A stretch of 15,935 nt of DNA from assembly GCA_035651115.1 (NCBI GenBank), contig DASRGL010000190.1, forward strand, positions 1 through 15,935, in the 5' to 3' direction. The notes under the pieces are model-generated. The model saw only the letters and a list, made by a program, of their open reading frames with translations, had not been told where the DNA came from and made no database searches. How positions within the stretch are numbered: position 1 is the first letter of the stretch; the number at the start of each line of letters is the position of its first letter. This stretch comes from DASRGL01 sp035651115. Its GTDB lineage: Bacteria; Armatimonadota; Chthonomonadetes; Chthonomonadales; Chthonomonadaceae. The position numbers and the translations under genes are program-made. Of this stretch, positions 1 to 7,154 are shown piece by piece.

Positions 1-2291
1 GCGACCTGCTGGAGCGCCTGACCGAAGTCGAGACCTTCGAGCGGTATCTGCATACCACCTTCCGAGGGGCCAAGCGCTTCTCCATCGAAGGCACGGACAT
101 GCTTGTGCCGATGATGGACGAGATCATCCACAACGCCGCGCTTACCGGCACGCGCGAGGTCGTCATGGGCATGGCCCACCGGGGACGGCTCAATGTGCTG
201 GCCCACGTCCTCGGCAAATCCTATGCCGCCATCCTCTCCGAATTCGAGGACTCCGCCCACGAAGAGAGCGCCTCTGTCTCCGGCAAGAGTTCGCGCGGCT
301 GGACGGGCGACGTGAAGTACCACCTGGGCGCGCGCCGCAGCTACAAAGAGATGGGCGTCGAGGAGATGCCGCTGACCCTGGTTCCCAACCCCAGCCATCT
401 CGAATACGTCAACCCGGTCGTGGAAGGCCACGCCCGCGCCGCGCAGGAGCGGCGCACCATCCGGGGTGAGCCGGTGCAGGACGACGAGGCGTCGCTGGCC
501 GTTCTCATTCATGGCGATGCCGCCTTCCCCGGCCAGGGCATCGTCGCGGAGACGCTCAACCTGTCGCGGCTGCCCGGCTACCGCACCGGCGGCACGATCC
601 ATATTATCGTCAACAACCAGATCGGTTTTACCACGCTGCCCGGCGACGCGCGCTCCACCCTCTATGCGGGCGATCTCGCCAAAGGCTTCGAGATTCCCAT
701 CGTCCACGTCAACGCGGATGACCCGGTGGCCTGCATCGCCGTCGCGCGGATGGCCCACGCCTACCGGGAGCGGTTCCGCAAGGACTTCCTCATTGACCTG
801 GTCGGCTACCGCCGCTACGGACACAACGAGGGCGACGAACCGGCCTTCACGCAGCCGCGCATGTACGAGATCATCAGCAAGCACCCGACCGTGCGTGAAC
901 TCTGGGCGCGGGCGCTGGAGCAGGAGGGCATCACAACTCCGGAAGAGGCCGAGGCGATGGTCAAGACCGTGCGGGAGCGGCTGCAGCAGGCGCGCGGCGC
1001 GCAGAAACCGAGCAGCGAACCGGAGGGCGACGCCGTCAGCCGCGCGGCCCGCGAGCGCAGTATCGAAACGGGCGTGCCGGTCGAGCGGCTAATCGCCTAC
1101 AACGAGGCGCTGCTGGAACGGCCCGCAGGCTTCACCCCGATCGCTCGCCTGGAGCGGCAGTTCCAGCGCCGTCGGGCCGCGCTCCAGGAAGACGGCAAGA
1201 TAGACTGGGGCCATGCAGAGAGCCTGGCGTTCGCCTCCATCCTCGCGGACGCGGTTCCCATCCGCCTGACCGGGCAGGACACCGAGCGCGGCACGTTCAG
1301 CCACCGCCATCTCGTCCTGCACGATGCCCAGACCGGAGCGCGCTATGTGCCGCTGCAGGCGCTCAAGGCGGCGCGCGCCGCCTTTGCCGTCTACAATAGC
1401 CCGCTCTCCGAGAGCGCGGCGCTCGGCTTCGAGTACGGCTACAGTATGCACGCGCCGGGCGTGCTGGTGCTGTGGGAGGCGCAGTTCGGCGACTTCGCCA
1501 ACTCCGCGCAGGTCATCATTGACCAGTTCCTCGTCTCCGGCAACGCGAAGTGGCGGCAGACACCCTCGCTGGTTCTGCTGCTGCCGCACGGCTATGAGGG
1601 CCAGGGGCCGGAACACTCCAGCGCCCGCGTGGAACGGTTCCTGCAACTGGCGGCCAACGACAATATCCGCATCGTCAACTGCACGACCGCCGCGCAGTAT
1701 TTCCATCTGCTGCGGCGGCAGGCCGCGCTGCTCAAGACCGATCCGCGCCCGCTCGTCGTCTTCACGCCCAAGAGCCTGCTGCGCCATCCGCGCGCCGCGT
1801 CGTCGCTGGCGGAACTGGCGCACGGCGCGTTCCACCCGGTCATTGCAGACGCCGAGGCGGACCAGCGCGCCGAGCAGGTGACGCGGCTCATCCTCTGCAC
1901 CGGCAAGGTCTACGTCGAACTGATGGAGAGCAAGGCGTATGCGCAGGCGGAGGGCAAAGAGCGCCTTGCCGTCGTGCGGATCGAGGAACTCTATCCCTTC
2001 CCCGAAGAGGAGGTGCGCGCGGTTCTGGCAGGCTATCCGAACCTGCAAGACGTGGTCTGGATGCAGGAGGAGCCGTGCAACATGGGCGCGTGGACGTACA
2101 TCGCGCCGCGCCTGCGCGACCTGGCCGACTGGAAGGGGCCGCTGCTCTACGCCGGTCGCCCGGAAGCGGCCAGCCCCGCCGAAGGGTCGCACCGCCTGCA
2201 CGACATCGAGCAGGAGTTCATCATCGCCGCCGCCCTGCGCGCCATCCCGTCCCTATCCCTGCAACGAACTGGAGTGAGTTATGCCCGTTGA
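1..2291 (+). CDS. sucA: 2-oxoglutarate dehydrogenase E1 component (SucA/OdhA), 5' end missing
   Basis: This is the thiamine-diphosphate-dependent E1 subunit of the TCA-cycle 2-oxoglutarate dehydrogenase complex. It decarboxylates 2-oxoglutarate and passes the succinyl group to the lipoyl arm of E2. The frame is open from base 3, and residues upstream of the first ATG at 99 (ETFERYLHTTFRGAKRFSIEG) already match the family, so the ATG at 99 is not the true start. About 762 residues are visible against roughly 930 in E. coli, so about 170 N-terminal residues lie outside the window. Family blocks in order: GMAHRGRLNVL, PNPSHLEYVNPVVEG, the cofactor region HGDAAFPGQGIVAETLNLS with NNQIGFTT, GYRRYGHNEGDEPAFTQP, then the transketolase-like C-terminal half ending WMQEEPCNMGAW. 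The stop overlaps the sucB start by 11 bp, which suggests translational coupling. An actinobacterial-type E2-E1 fusion cannot be excluded because the N-terminus is not seen. Confidence 0.97.
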   Translation, partial: DLLERLTEVETFERYLHTTFRGAKRFSIEGTDMLVPMMDEIIHNAALTGTREVVMGMAHRGRLNVLAHVLGKSYAAILSEFEDSAHEESASVSGKSSRGWTGDVKYHLGARRSYKEMGVEEMPLTLVPNPSHLEYVNPVVEGHARAAQERRTIRGEPVQDDEASLAVLIHGDAAFPGQGIVAETLNLSRLPGYRTGGTIHIIVNNQIGFTTLPGDARSTLYAGDLAKGFEIPIVHVNADDPVACIAVARMAHAYRERFRKDFLIDLVGYRRYGHNEGDEPAFTQPRMYEIISKHPTVRELWARALEQEGITTPEEAEAMVKTVRERLQQARGAQKPSSEPEGDAVSRAARERSIETGVPVERLIAYNEALLERPAGFTPIARLERQFQRRRAALQEDGKIDWGHAESLAFASILADAVPIRLTGQDTERGTFSHRHLVLHDAQTGARYVPLQALKAARAAFAVYNSPLSESAALGFEYGYSMHAPGVLVLWEAQFGDFANSAQVIIDQFLVSGNAKWRQTPSLVLLLPHGYEGQGPEHSSARVERFLQLAANDNIRIVNCTTAAQYFHLLRRQAALLKTDPRPLVVFTPKSLLRHPRAASSLAELAHGAFHPVIADAEADQRAEQVTRLILCTGKVYVELMESKAYAQAEGKERLAVVRIEELYPFPEEEVRAVLAGYPNLQDVVWMQEEPCNMGAWTYIAPRLRDLADWKGPLLYAGRPEAASPAEGSHRLHDIEQEFIIAAALRAIPSLSLQRTGVSYAR

Positions 2292-3552
2292 GATTCGCGT
2301 GCCGCAACTCGGCGAGTCCGTCGTGGAGGCCACGATCACGCGCTGGCTGAAGCATGAGGGCGATCCCGTCGCCGCCGGAGACGTTCTGGCCGAACTGGAG
2401 ACGGACAAGGTCAACGTCGAGGTCGTGGCGGAGCAGCCAGGCGTGCTGGAACGGATCGCCCGGCATGAAGGCGAGACGGTCGCAGTGGATGAGGTGATCG
2501 CGCTGGTCGCGGAAAAGGCGACCGCCACGCCCACCGCGCAGGCGACCTCTTCCGCCGTCACGGTCGAGACGGCTCCCCCCGCCGCGCAACCGGCGGCGCA
2601 GGGCAATGGCCGCCCTACGCCGGCGGCCTCTCCGGTCGCGGCGCGGCTGGCCGCCGACAAGGGCATTGATCTGTCGCAGGTTCCAGGCAGCGGGCCGGGG
2701 GGCAAAGTCCTGAAGGAGGACGTGGAGAACTTCCAGGGGCGCGGCGTGCAGGCTCCCGCGCCTCCGCAGACGCCGCCTCCGCCTCCGGCAGCGCGTGCCG
2801 AACGTCCTGCGGCGACCCCCGCGCCTCTGCCTGCCCTGACTCCGCCCTCGGAACTGCGCGAGGAGCGCGTGCGGATGTCGCGGCGGCGGCAGACCATCGC
2901 GCTGCGGCTTGTGGAAGCGCAGCGTACTGCCGCGATGCTCACTACGTTCAATGAGGTGGACATGAGCGCGGTCATGGAGGTGCGCAAGCGCCGCCGGGAC
3001 TCGTTCAAGGAGCGGCACGGCGTCGGGCTGGGCTTCATGTCCTTCTTCACGAAGGCGACCGTCGGCGCGCTGAAAGCCTTCCCCCGCCTGAACGCCGAGA
3101 TTCAGGGCGATGAGATGCTGCTCAAGTACCACTACGACATCGGGATCGCGGTCAGCACGGAGGAGGGTCTGGTCGTGCCGGTGCTGCGGGACGCCGACCG
3201 CAAGAGCTTCGCCGAGATCGAGCGCGAAATCGGGGAACTCGCCACGCGCGCCCGCGAGGGCAAGCTGACCCTGCCGGAACTGATGGGCGGAACGTTCACG
3301 ATCACCAACGGTGGCGTCTTCGGCTCGCTGATGTCCACGCCCATTCTGAACGCGCCGCAGGTCGGCATCCTGGGGATGCACAAGATCGAGGAGCGCCCGG
3401 TCGCGGTGAACGGCGTGGTGGTCATCCGACCGATGATGTATCTGGCTCTCTCCTACGATCATCGCATCGTGGACGGCAGCGAGGCGGTGCGTTTCCTCGT
3501 GCGTATCAAAGAGTTGGTCGAAGACCCGGAGACGCTGCTGCTGGAAGGGTAG
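2281..3552 (+). CDS. sucB: Dihydrolipoyllysine succinyltransferase, E2 of 2-oxoglutarate dehydrogenase (SucB/OdhB)
   Basis: This is the lipoate-bearing core of the 2-oxoglutarate dehydrogenase complex. It accepts the succinyl group from SucA and transfers it to CoA. The 423 residues show the standard order. A single lipoyl domain (about 2-78) has the lipoylated lysine at K43 in ETDKVNVEV. An Ala/Pro linker follows, then a peripheral subunit-binding domain (about 113-151, SPVAARLAADKGIDLSQVPG and GPGGKVLKEDV). A second Pro-rich linker leads to the acyltransferase domain (about 190-423), with the active-site H394 and D398 in YDHRIVDG. The start at 2281 is supported by GGAG at 2271-2274, six bases upstream and inside sucA. 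The single lipoyl domain and the adjacent sucA favour 2-oxoglutarate over pyruvate as substrate. No E3 (lpd) gene follows in the window. Confidence 0.96.
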   Translation: MPVEIRVPQLGESVVEATITRWLKHEGDPVAAGDVLAELETDKVNVEVVAEQPGVLERIARHEGETVAVDEVIALVAEKATATPTAQATSSAVTVETAPPAAQPAAQGNGRPTPAASPVAARLAADKGIDLSQVPGSGPGGKVLKEDVENFQGRGVQAPAPPQTPPPPPAARAERPAATPAPLPALTPPSELREERVRMSRRRQTIALRLVEAQRTAAMLTTFNEVDMSAVMEVRKRRRDSFKERHGVGLGFMSFFTKATVGALKAFPRLNAEIQGDEMLLKYHYDIGIAVSTEEGLVVPVLRDADRKSFAEIEREIGELATRAREGKLTLPELMGGTFTITNGGVFGSLMSTPILNAPQVGILGMHKIEERPVAVNGVVVIRPMMYLALSYDHRIVDGSEAVRFLVRIKELVEDPETLLLEG

Positions 3553-3575
3553 GGCCTTCTCGATTCGGGAGGCCC
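3552..3575 (+). terminator. Hairpin overlapping the sucB stop codon, possible terminator
   Basis: GGGCCT (3552-3557) pairs with AGGCCC (3570-3575), extended inward by C-G and G-T pairs around a short loop. It begins at the last base of the sucB stop codon. No T-tract follows (GGATAAAGG), so it may weaken or process the transcript rather than terminate it cleanly. Confidence 0.35.
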
Positions 3576-3649
3576 GGATAAAGGCGGCAGATCGGTGACG
3601 GCGGCATTGTTCCTGACATCTTCGGGGCCAACGCCGCTTAAAATTTAGG

Positions 3650-3678
3650 TTGTGATTCCGCCTTTTGTATGTTATACT
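3650..3678 (+). promoter_or_regulatory. Sigma-70-type promoter of the pseudopilin transcript
   Basis: TTGTGA at 3650-3655 and TATACT at 3673-3678 are separated by 17 bases, giving four and five matches to the consensus hexamers. Transcription would start near 3685, leaving a leader of about 190 nt before the pseudopilin ATG at 3876. The local sequence becomes AT-rich here, unlike the neighbouring coding DNA. Confidence 0.7.
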
Positions 3679-3684
3679 GGTCTG

Positions 3685-3768
3685 ACTGCTATAACACGCG
3701 AATAGCATCCTTTTCTGTGTGTTTCAGGCAATGGGGCCTGCAAACGACCCGTGCAGGCTCGCTTTTTT
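3685..3768 (+). promoter_or_regulatory. Pseudopilin leader RNA with competing hairpins and an internal terminator
   Basis: Between the promoter and the pseudopilin gene lies a segment that can fold in two exclusive ways. GCCTGC (3736-3741) pairs with GCAGGC (3753-3758) and is followed by a T-run (3763-3768), which is a textbook intrinsic terminator. CAGGC (3725-3729) can instead pair with GCCTG (3736-3740), which would break the terminator stem. A second GGGCCTGC at 3788-3795, matching 3734-3741, offers another partner for GCAGGC. The segment could be an attenuator controlling the downstream gene, or an independent short RNA of about 85 nt. No known riboswitch class was recognised. Confidence 0.5.
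3735..3768 (+). terminator. Intrinsic terminator within the pseudopilin leader
   Basis: The stem GCCTGC/GCAGGC has an 11-nt loop and an added G-T pair at its base. GCTTTTTT follows immediately. It lies about 107 bases upstream of the pseudopilin ATG and on the same strand, so full termination here would silence the gene from its own promoter. Confidence 0.6.
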
Positions 3769-3875
3769 CTCATGTCTCTGCCGACCTGGGCCTGCCTCTG
3801 CGCTGCCCCTGTTTGCTCCATCCGGCAGCCTGTTTTGCTCTGTACCCCTCTACTTCAGAAAGGAGCGTGTGACCC

Positions 3876-4703
3876 ATGCGCAAACAAAATGCTTTTACCC
3901 TGATCGAACTGCTCGTTGTTATTGCCATCATCGCGATTCTCGCCGCGATCCTCTTCCCTGTCTTCGCCCAGGCCCGTGAAAAGGCCCGCGCCATCTCCTG
4001 CCTCTCCAATATGAAGCAGATCGGTCTTGCCGAACGGATGTACATGCAAGATTATGACGACAAGATTCATGAGTTGATTCCGGGCGGCGCAGCAAATATG
4101 GCTGGAGAGGTCGGGGAACCGAGCATGTGGATGGGCGTTCTCCAGCCCTATATTAAGAACGTTGACGTTTTCCGCTGTACCTCCTCCGCCATTCCGAAGG
4201 TCGAGATCACCTTCGCCCGCCGTATGACGGCTTCGATCGGCATGAACGCTTATATGGGTTGGTACTTCAACTACTTCTATTGGGCCATCTTGCCTCCCGG
4301 AGAGGACAAAGAAAAGGATCCTAGGTATCCCCGCCCGGTGAGCGATGCACAGATACAATACCCTTCTATAACCGCCATCTTCACCGATGGATTTGACCGG
4401 GTAAACTCGGCGGGACAAACGCCGCGCGGCTACTACGTTGATCCGGGGAACGGCAAGGGCGTGCGTTTCGGCATCTCGGATCGCCATACGGCTGGCTCCA
4501 ATCTTGTCCTCATTGATGGACACGCCAAATGGTATAAAACGAACTCGATTTTGAGTCAGAAGGCCATTGATACTCCGGACAATGAGGATGGTCTCTATAT
4601 CGAGATGACCAACTACAATGCTGCTGGAATCATTTGGGACGTGGACGCGCCCAATCAGTTCACCGCTCCGAATAAATGGCCGACGGCCTGCTGCAACGAC
4701 TAG
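3876..4703 (+). CDS. DUF1559-like pseudopilin with prepilin-type N-terminus and H-X9-DG motif
   Basis: The protein has 275 residues with a type IV prepilin leader, MRKQNA, before FTLIELLVV. Prepilin peptidase should cleave between A6 and F7; alanine replaces the usual glycine, and the conserved glutamate is at mature position 5. The hydrophobic helix runs to about residue 28 and continues into FPVFAQAREKARAISCLSNM, a hallmark of Armatimonadota pseudopilins. The C-terminal domain ends in the H-X9-DG motif, H204 to D214-G215 (SDRHTAGSNLVLIDGHAKW). Such proteins are membrane-anchored, face the periplasm or surface, and occur in many paralogues; individual roles are mostly unknown. AAGGAG at 3860-3865 supports the start, at 10-base spacing. 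A small membrane gene follows 11 bases after the stop. No pilus or secretion assembly genes are nearby. Confidence 0.9.
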   Translation: MRKQNAFTLIELLVVIAIIAILAAILFPVFAQAREKARAISCLSNMKQIGLAERMYMQDYDDKIHELIPGGAANMAGEVGEPSMWMGVLQPYIKNVDVFRCTSSAIPKVEITFARRMTASIGMNAYMGWYFNYFYWAILPPGEDKEKDPRYPRPVSDAQIQYPSITAIFTDGFDRVNSAGQTPRGYYVDPGNGKGVRFGISDRHTAGSNLVLIDGHAKWYKTNSILSQKAIDTPDNEDGLYIEMTNYNAAGIIWDVDAPNQFTAPNKWPTACCND

Positions 4704-4714
4704 GAGCTTCTGGA

Positions 4715-4891
4715 ATGCTCAAGCAGACAAAACTAAATCCTATGCTGATAGCGGTCAGTGCGATTGCGGTGATCGTTTTGGCGATTGCTATGATATACCG
4801 TAACGTGACCGCTCCTGGCGAGACGATTGTACCCCCGAACAAATATCCTCCTAAAGGTGCTGCCAAGTTCGATAGTGAGAGTAAACGTTAG
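4715..4891 (+). CDS. Small single-pass membrane protein coupled to the pseudopilin gene
   Basis: This encodes 58 residues. A short basic N-terminus (MLKQTKLNP) precedes a hydrophobic segment at about 10-27 (MLIAVSAIAVIVLAIAMI). A polar, proline-rich tail follows (PPNKYPPKG) and ends in charged residues, so the tail is probably outside the membrane. The ATG at 4715 is chosen because AGGAG at 4702-4706, overlapping the pseudopilin stop codon, sits eight bases upstream. An earlier in-frame ATG at 4676 would lie inside the pseudopilin gene without a good ribosome site. The tight spacing suggests co-translation with the pseudopilin. No family was recognised; a helper or partner of the pseudopilin is an inference from position only. 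Confidence 0.7.
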   Translation: MLKQTKLNPMLIAVSAIAVIVLAIAMIYRNVTAPGETIVPPNKYPPKGAAKFDSESKR

Positions 4892-4910
4892 AGTCTACAC
4901 ACGCAGGCAG

Positions 4911-4953
4911 CATAAGGCCCGGCAGAATAACTTGAATTCTGCCGGGCCTTATG
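4911..4953 (+). terminator. Perfect 18-bp hairpin after the pseudopilin operon
   Basis: The arms 4911-4928 (CATAAGGCCCGGCAGAAT) and 4936-4953 are exact reverse complements around a 7-base loop; pairs at 4908-4910 with 4954-4956 can extend the stem. It lies 19 bases past the small membrane gene. There is no strong T-tract, but the stem is very stable. Its core GCCCGGCAGA reappears in the hairpin at 5732-5762. Confidence 0.6.
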
Positions 4954-5056
4954 TTGACTGAGATCTTCTAGGCCCGATGACTTCTCGGGCGTATAGCAGT
5001 TATTGGGCTGGAGGCAATAATAAAGCAAATTCCTTCTAGGATTCGTTCTAGTAATG

Positions 5057-5086
5057 TTGATTTTTTTGAGGCGTTCGTTGTATAAT
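5057..5086 (+). promoter_or_regulatory. Sigma-70-type promoter of the exported orphan gene
   Basis: TTGATT (5057-5062) and a perfect TATAAT (5081-5086) are 18 bases apart. The predicted start near 5093 leaves about 50 nt of leader before the ATG at 5142. The surrounding 200 bases are clearly AT-richer than the rest of the window. Confidence 0.65.
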
Positions 5087-5141
5087 CGATCAGGTAAATG
5101 GAATATTCATTGTCTACATACTTAAGTAAGGAGCAATGGGA

Positions 5142-5594
5142 ATGCCAAACAAGGTAAGTCACCGTAAACGAATCCTGTTTGCAGTAATGGGGGCTTTCCT
5201 GCTGATGGTTGTAATCCAACAGGTGTATGCCAATGTCATTCTGGTGGGAACGGAAGTCATGACATTGGGCGGTGGGTATAATGGCTCCCAACAGCAAGTC
5301 CAGGCTTACTTTAAGGGAGAGTATAACAGTGATGACCTTCCCACCAAATGGGACATTGTAGTCTTGACATTGCGGATAGATAACACGCTTGTAAAAAGTA
5401 TGTCCGTTCCCATACGTACGCCAGTGGGATCCGTACCGGGAACTATTGTACATGCCGATTGGGCTGTAGCAGTCGGGCCAGGCACTCCTTTCGGAACGGG
5501 ATGGCATACAGCGACATTCACCCGCACATATGAGCAAACCGACCCACGAGAACCTGATAGGAGGACTCTTACCTATCAATTCTACGTACCATAA
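5142..5594 (+). CDS. Small exported protein of unknown function
   Basis: This encodes 150 residues from the ATG at 5142. That start is preferred over the ATG at 5136 because AAGGAG at 5128-5133 lies eight bases from the former and only two from the latter. The N-terminus is a clear Sec signal peptide: basic MPNKVSHRKR, then a hydrophobic stretch (ILFAVMGAFLLMVVI), then QQVYA with probable cleavage before NVILVG. The mature part of about 120 residues is rich in Val, Thr and Gly, looks like a beta-sheet domain, and has no cysteine or transmembrane helix. No family was recognised. The gene has its own promoter and terminator, and its codon use is AT-richer than its neighbours, which may reflect transfer. 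Its TAA stop lies inside the left direct repeat of the palindromic element at 5600-5681. Confidence 0.7.
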   Translation: MPNKVSHRKRILFAVMGAFLLMVVIQQVYANVILVGTEVMTLGGGYNGSQQQVQAYFKGEYNSDDLPTKWDIVVLTLRIDNTLVKSMSVPIRTPVGSVPGTIVHADWAVAVGPGTPFGTGWHTATFTRTYEQTDPREPDRRTLTYQFYVP

Positions 5595-5689
5595 GTTTGG
5601 GTAGTCCTCCCCAACTGTATGGATACCTCTCGAACAGCCTGTCGCTGAGGAGATACATCCACACGGTTGGGGAGGACTACCTAAGTTTG
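5592..5689. mobile_element. 82-bp MITE-like palindrome flanked by 8-bp direct repeats
   Basis: The segment 5600-5681 begins and ends with perfect 16-bp inverted repeats, GGTAGTCCTCCCCAAC (5600-5615) and its complement (5666-5681). A further 16 bases inward pair imperfectly (about 11 of 16). Both ends are bounded by the direct repeat TAAGTTTG (5592-5599 and 5682-5689), which looks like a target-site duplication. The element is too short to code for a protein, so a transposase acting in trans would be needed. The inserted family was not identified. Removing the element and one repeat copy would restore a plausible original sequence immediately after the stop codon. Confidence 0.65.
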
Positions 5690-5731
5690 GAAGAGAGTAG
5701 TCAAATTGGCGAGGATATTCCATGAGCCACC

Positions 5732-5770
5732 GCCCGGCAGAGCGATTTGCACTCTGCCGGGCTTTACTTT
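5732..5770 (+). terminator. Intrinsic terminator after the exported orphan gene
   Basis: GCCCGGCAGAG (5732-5742) pairs perfectly with CTCTGCCGGGC (5752-5762) around a 9-base loop. TTTACTTTAT follows on the plus strand. It would end plus-strand transcripts coming through the palindromic element. On the other strand it lies about 90 bases beyond the stop of the minus-strand Ig-like protein gene but lacks a T-tract. Confidence 0.7.
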
Positions 5771-5851
5771 ATCAGAACGCTGTGCCGGGTTCCCAGCCTG
5801 CCCGCCGCTTGAGATACCGTAAGCAGGGCCAGACAGGATGCCAGACCCCTT

Positions 5852-6847
5852 TCAGCGATGTGGGCGCGGCGTAACCAGCCCGCCCCCGATGCGCCGCAGA
5901 CTGTGCGGGACGTTCGGCAGGACGGTCACGGTGGCCGTCTGGCTCTGGCCGTTGTAGGTTGCCAGGAGAGTGACCATCGTCGGAAGCCGCACCGGCTTTG
6001 CGGTGACGGTGAACTGTCCCGAAGTCGCTCCCGCCGCAAGCAGCAGGCTGTCGGGAACGCTCACCGCCTGCGGATCGCTGCTGGCAAGCCCGACCACGAT
6101 GCCGCCGGTGGGAACCTTGAAGTTGAGCGTGACCATCGCCTTCGTCGTCTGACCGGCGTGCAGCGCCGTCGCGGCAAGTTTCAGGGACACCGGAACCAGA
6201 GAGATGCCGTTCAGCCGGAAGGCGCGGTCGTCCGGCAGCAGCATATAGTACGGGCTGCCCGCAGGCGAACCGGCGCGCTCGAAATAGAACGTCCCGCCGC
6301 CATCGCCTCCGGATCCCTGCGCCCAGCCCCACGTGTAGTAGGCCATCTCAGGCCGGGCGATGACCGCAAGAAAGTAGCGGGGATTCGCCGGGGTGTTGGC
6401 GTTCAGGCTGAGGGGATGGGCCAGGTTCACGCTGAAGTGGTACATCCCGTTTCCCACGAAAGTCTGCGTATAGTCGGTATGCCGCTCGCACGCCAGCGGG
6501 CTATGCCCGTAGAACTGGGTCAGGTCGGGCTGCATCGCCACCGTATGCGAATCTTGCGGGTAGAACTCGATGTCGAAGCCCATGAACGGCAAAGAGGGAG
6601 TGGCAGGAGGATCCTCGCCCCACCATTCAATCTGCGTGATCTGGGCGGCTCCGGTCAGCGTGAAGTTGTCATAGGCCGCCATGTCCGAATCCAGATCGTT
6701 CTGTTGGGAGGGATCGTACCAGAACTGAGACCAGCGCGTGCCGCCGGGCGGGTCGCCTGGCAACTGAGCGTAGAGCGTCTCGGTGTTCTGGCTGTGCGCT
6801 GCGGAGACTGCGAGCAGCAGCAGGAGCGAAATGAGCAGTGGTTTCAT
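5852..6847 (-). CDS. Exported protein with a C-terminal Ig-like (Big-type) repeat
   Basis: This encodes 331 residues from the ATG at 6847, supported by GAAAGG at 6856-6861, eight bases upstream on the minus strand. Upstream in-frame codons (to 6925) lack a ribosome site and do not look like a signal peptide. The signal peptide is MKPLLISLLLLLAVSAAHS, with cleavage near AHS/QN. The N-terminal domain (about 20-220) is aromatic- and Asp-rich (SDMAAYDNFTLTG, IEWWGEDPP, MGFDIEFY) and resembles secreted proteins with a DNF-type domain, but no named family was identified. The segment at about 222-305 is an Ig-like repeat (AGQTTKAMVTLNFKVP, GGIVVGLASSDPQAVSVP, LLLAAGATSGQFTVTAK). The tail after it is short and basic, and no sorting signal or anchor is seen. 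A surface or secreted structural role is likely but unproven. Confidence 0.75.
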   Translation of the reverse strand: MKPLLISLLLLLAVSAAHSQNTETLYAQLPGDPPGGTRWSQFWYDPSQQNDLDSDMAAYDNFTLTGAAQITQIEWWGEDPPATPSLPFMGFDIEFYPQDSHTVAMQPDLTQFYGHSPLACERHTDYTQTFVGNGMYHFSVNLAHPLSLNANTPANPRYFLAVIARPEMAYYTWGWAQGSGGDGGGTFYFERAGSPAGSPYYMLLPDDRAFRLNGISLVPVSLKLAATALHAGQTTKAMVTLNFKVPTGGIVVGLASSDPQAVSVPDSLLLAAGATSGQFTVTAKPVRLPTMVTLLATYNGQSQTATVTVLPNVPHSLRRIGGGLVTPRPHR

Positions 6848-7154
6848 CGTCGTGGCCTTTCTGTCTTCTTGGACACGGCCAGCGCCGTTCGGAAGGCTTG
6901 CGTCGCCTCGCACCGCGCGCGGCACGGTGATTCCGGCGTCGCTGCAAGCTGCCTACGACGCCTCCGCCGCTTCCCCCTGAAGAAAATATCTGCGGTACTC
7001 CTATTGTACTCGCCTGTGTTTTGCGCGTAATCCACGATTTGGCGGATTATGGGGGAGATTTTCGGGGAGGGTGTCGGGGATCGAGAACTTGCCTCGGCAC
7101 GGCACGCGCCCTGAGCGTGTTGGCTTCAGGGCGCGTCCTTGCGTGCGGAGGGAG
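6848..7154. other. 307-bp intergenic region between two minus-strand genes
   Basis: The region holds a hairpin near its right end (7104-7136, listed separately). A weak promoter candidate for the Ig-like protein gene lies on the minus strand, with TACAAT at 7003-7008 and a poor -35 (ATTACG at 7026-7031) 17 bases away. The leader from it would be about 150 nt. No open frame with a ribosome site and sensible composition was found. Confidence 0.4.
7104..7136 (-). terminator. 11-bp hairpin downstream of the small 80-residue protein gene
   Basis: ACGCGCCCTGA (7104-7114) and TCAGGGCGCGT (7126-7136) form a perfect 11-bp stem with an 11-base loop. It lies 18 bases past the stop of the minus-strand gene at 7155-7397. 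No T-tract follows on either strand, so termination would rely on the stem or on Rho. Confidence 0.4.

Noticed and set aside
2221..3708. Minus-strand open frame of 495 residues
   Set aside because: Antisense to sucB, Arg-rich and low-complexity, with no recognisable domain.
3685..3875. c-di-GMP or other known riboswitch in the pseudopilin leader
   Set aside because: The conserved cores of the GEMM classes and other familiar aptamers are absent; only the terminator and competing hairpin can be supported.
4968..5723. Minus-strand open frame of 251 residues
   Set aside because: It lies antisense to the exported orphan gene and runs through the palindromic element. No protein-like pattern is present and no ribosome site supports it.
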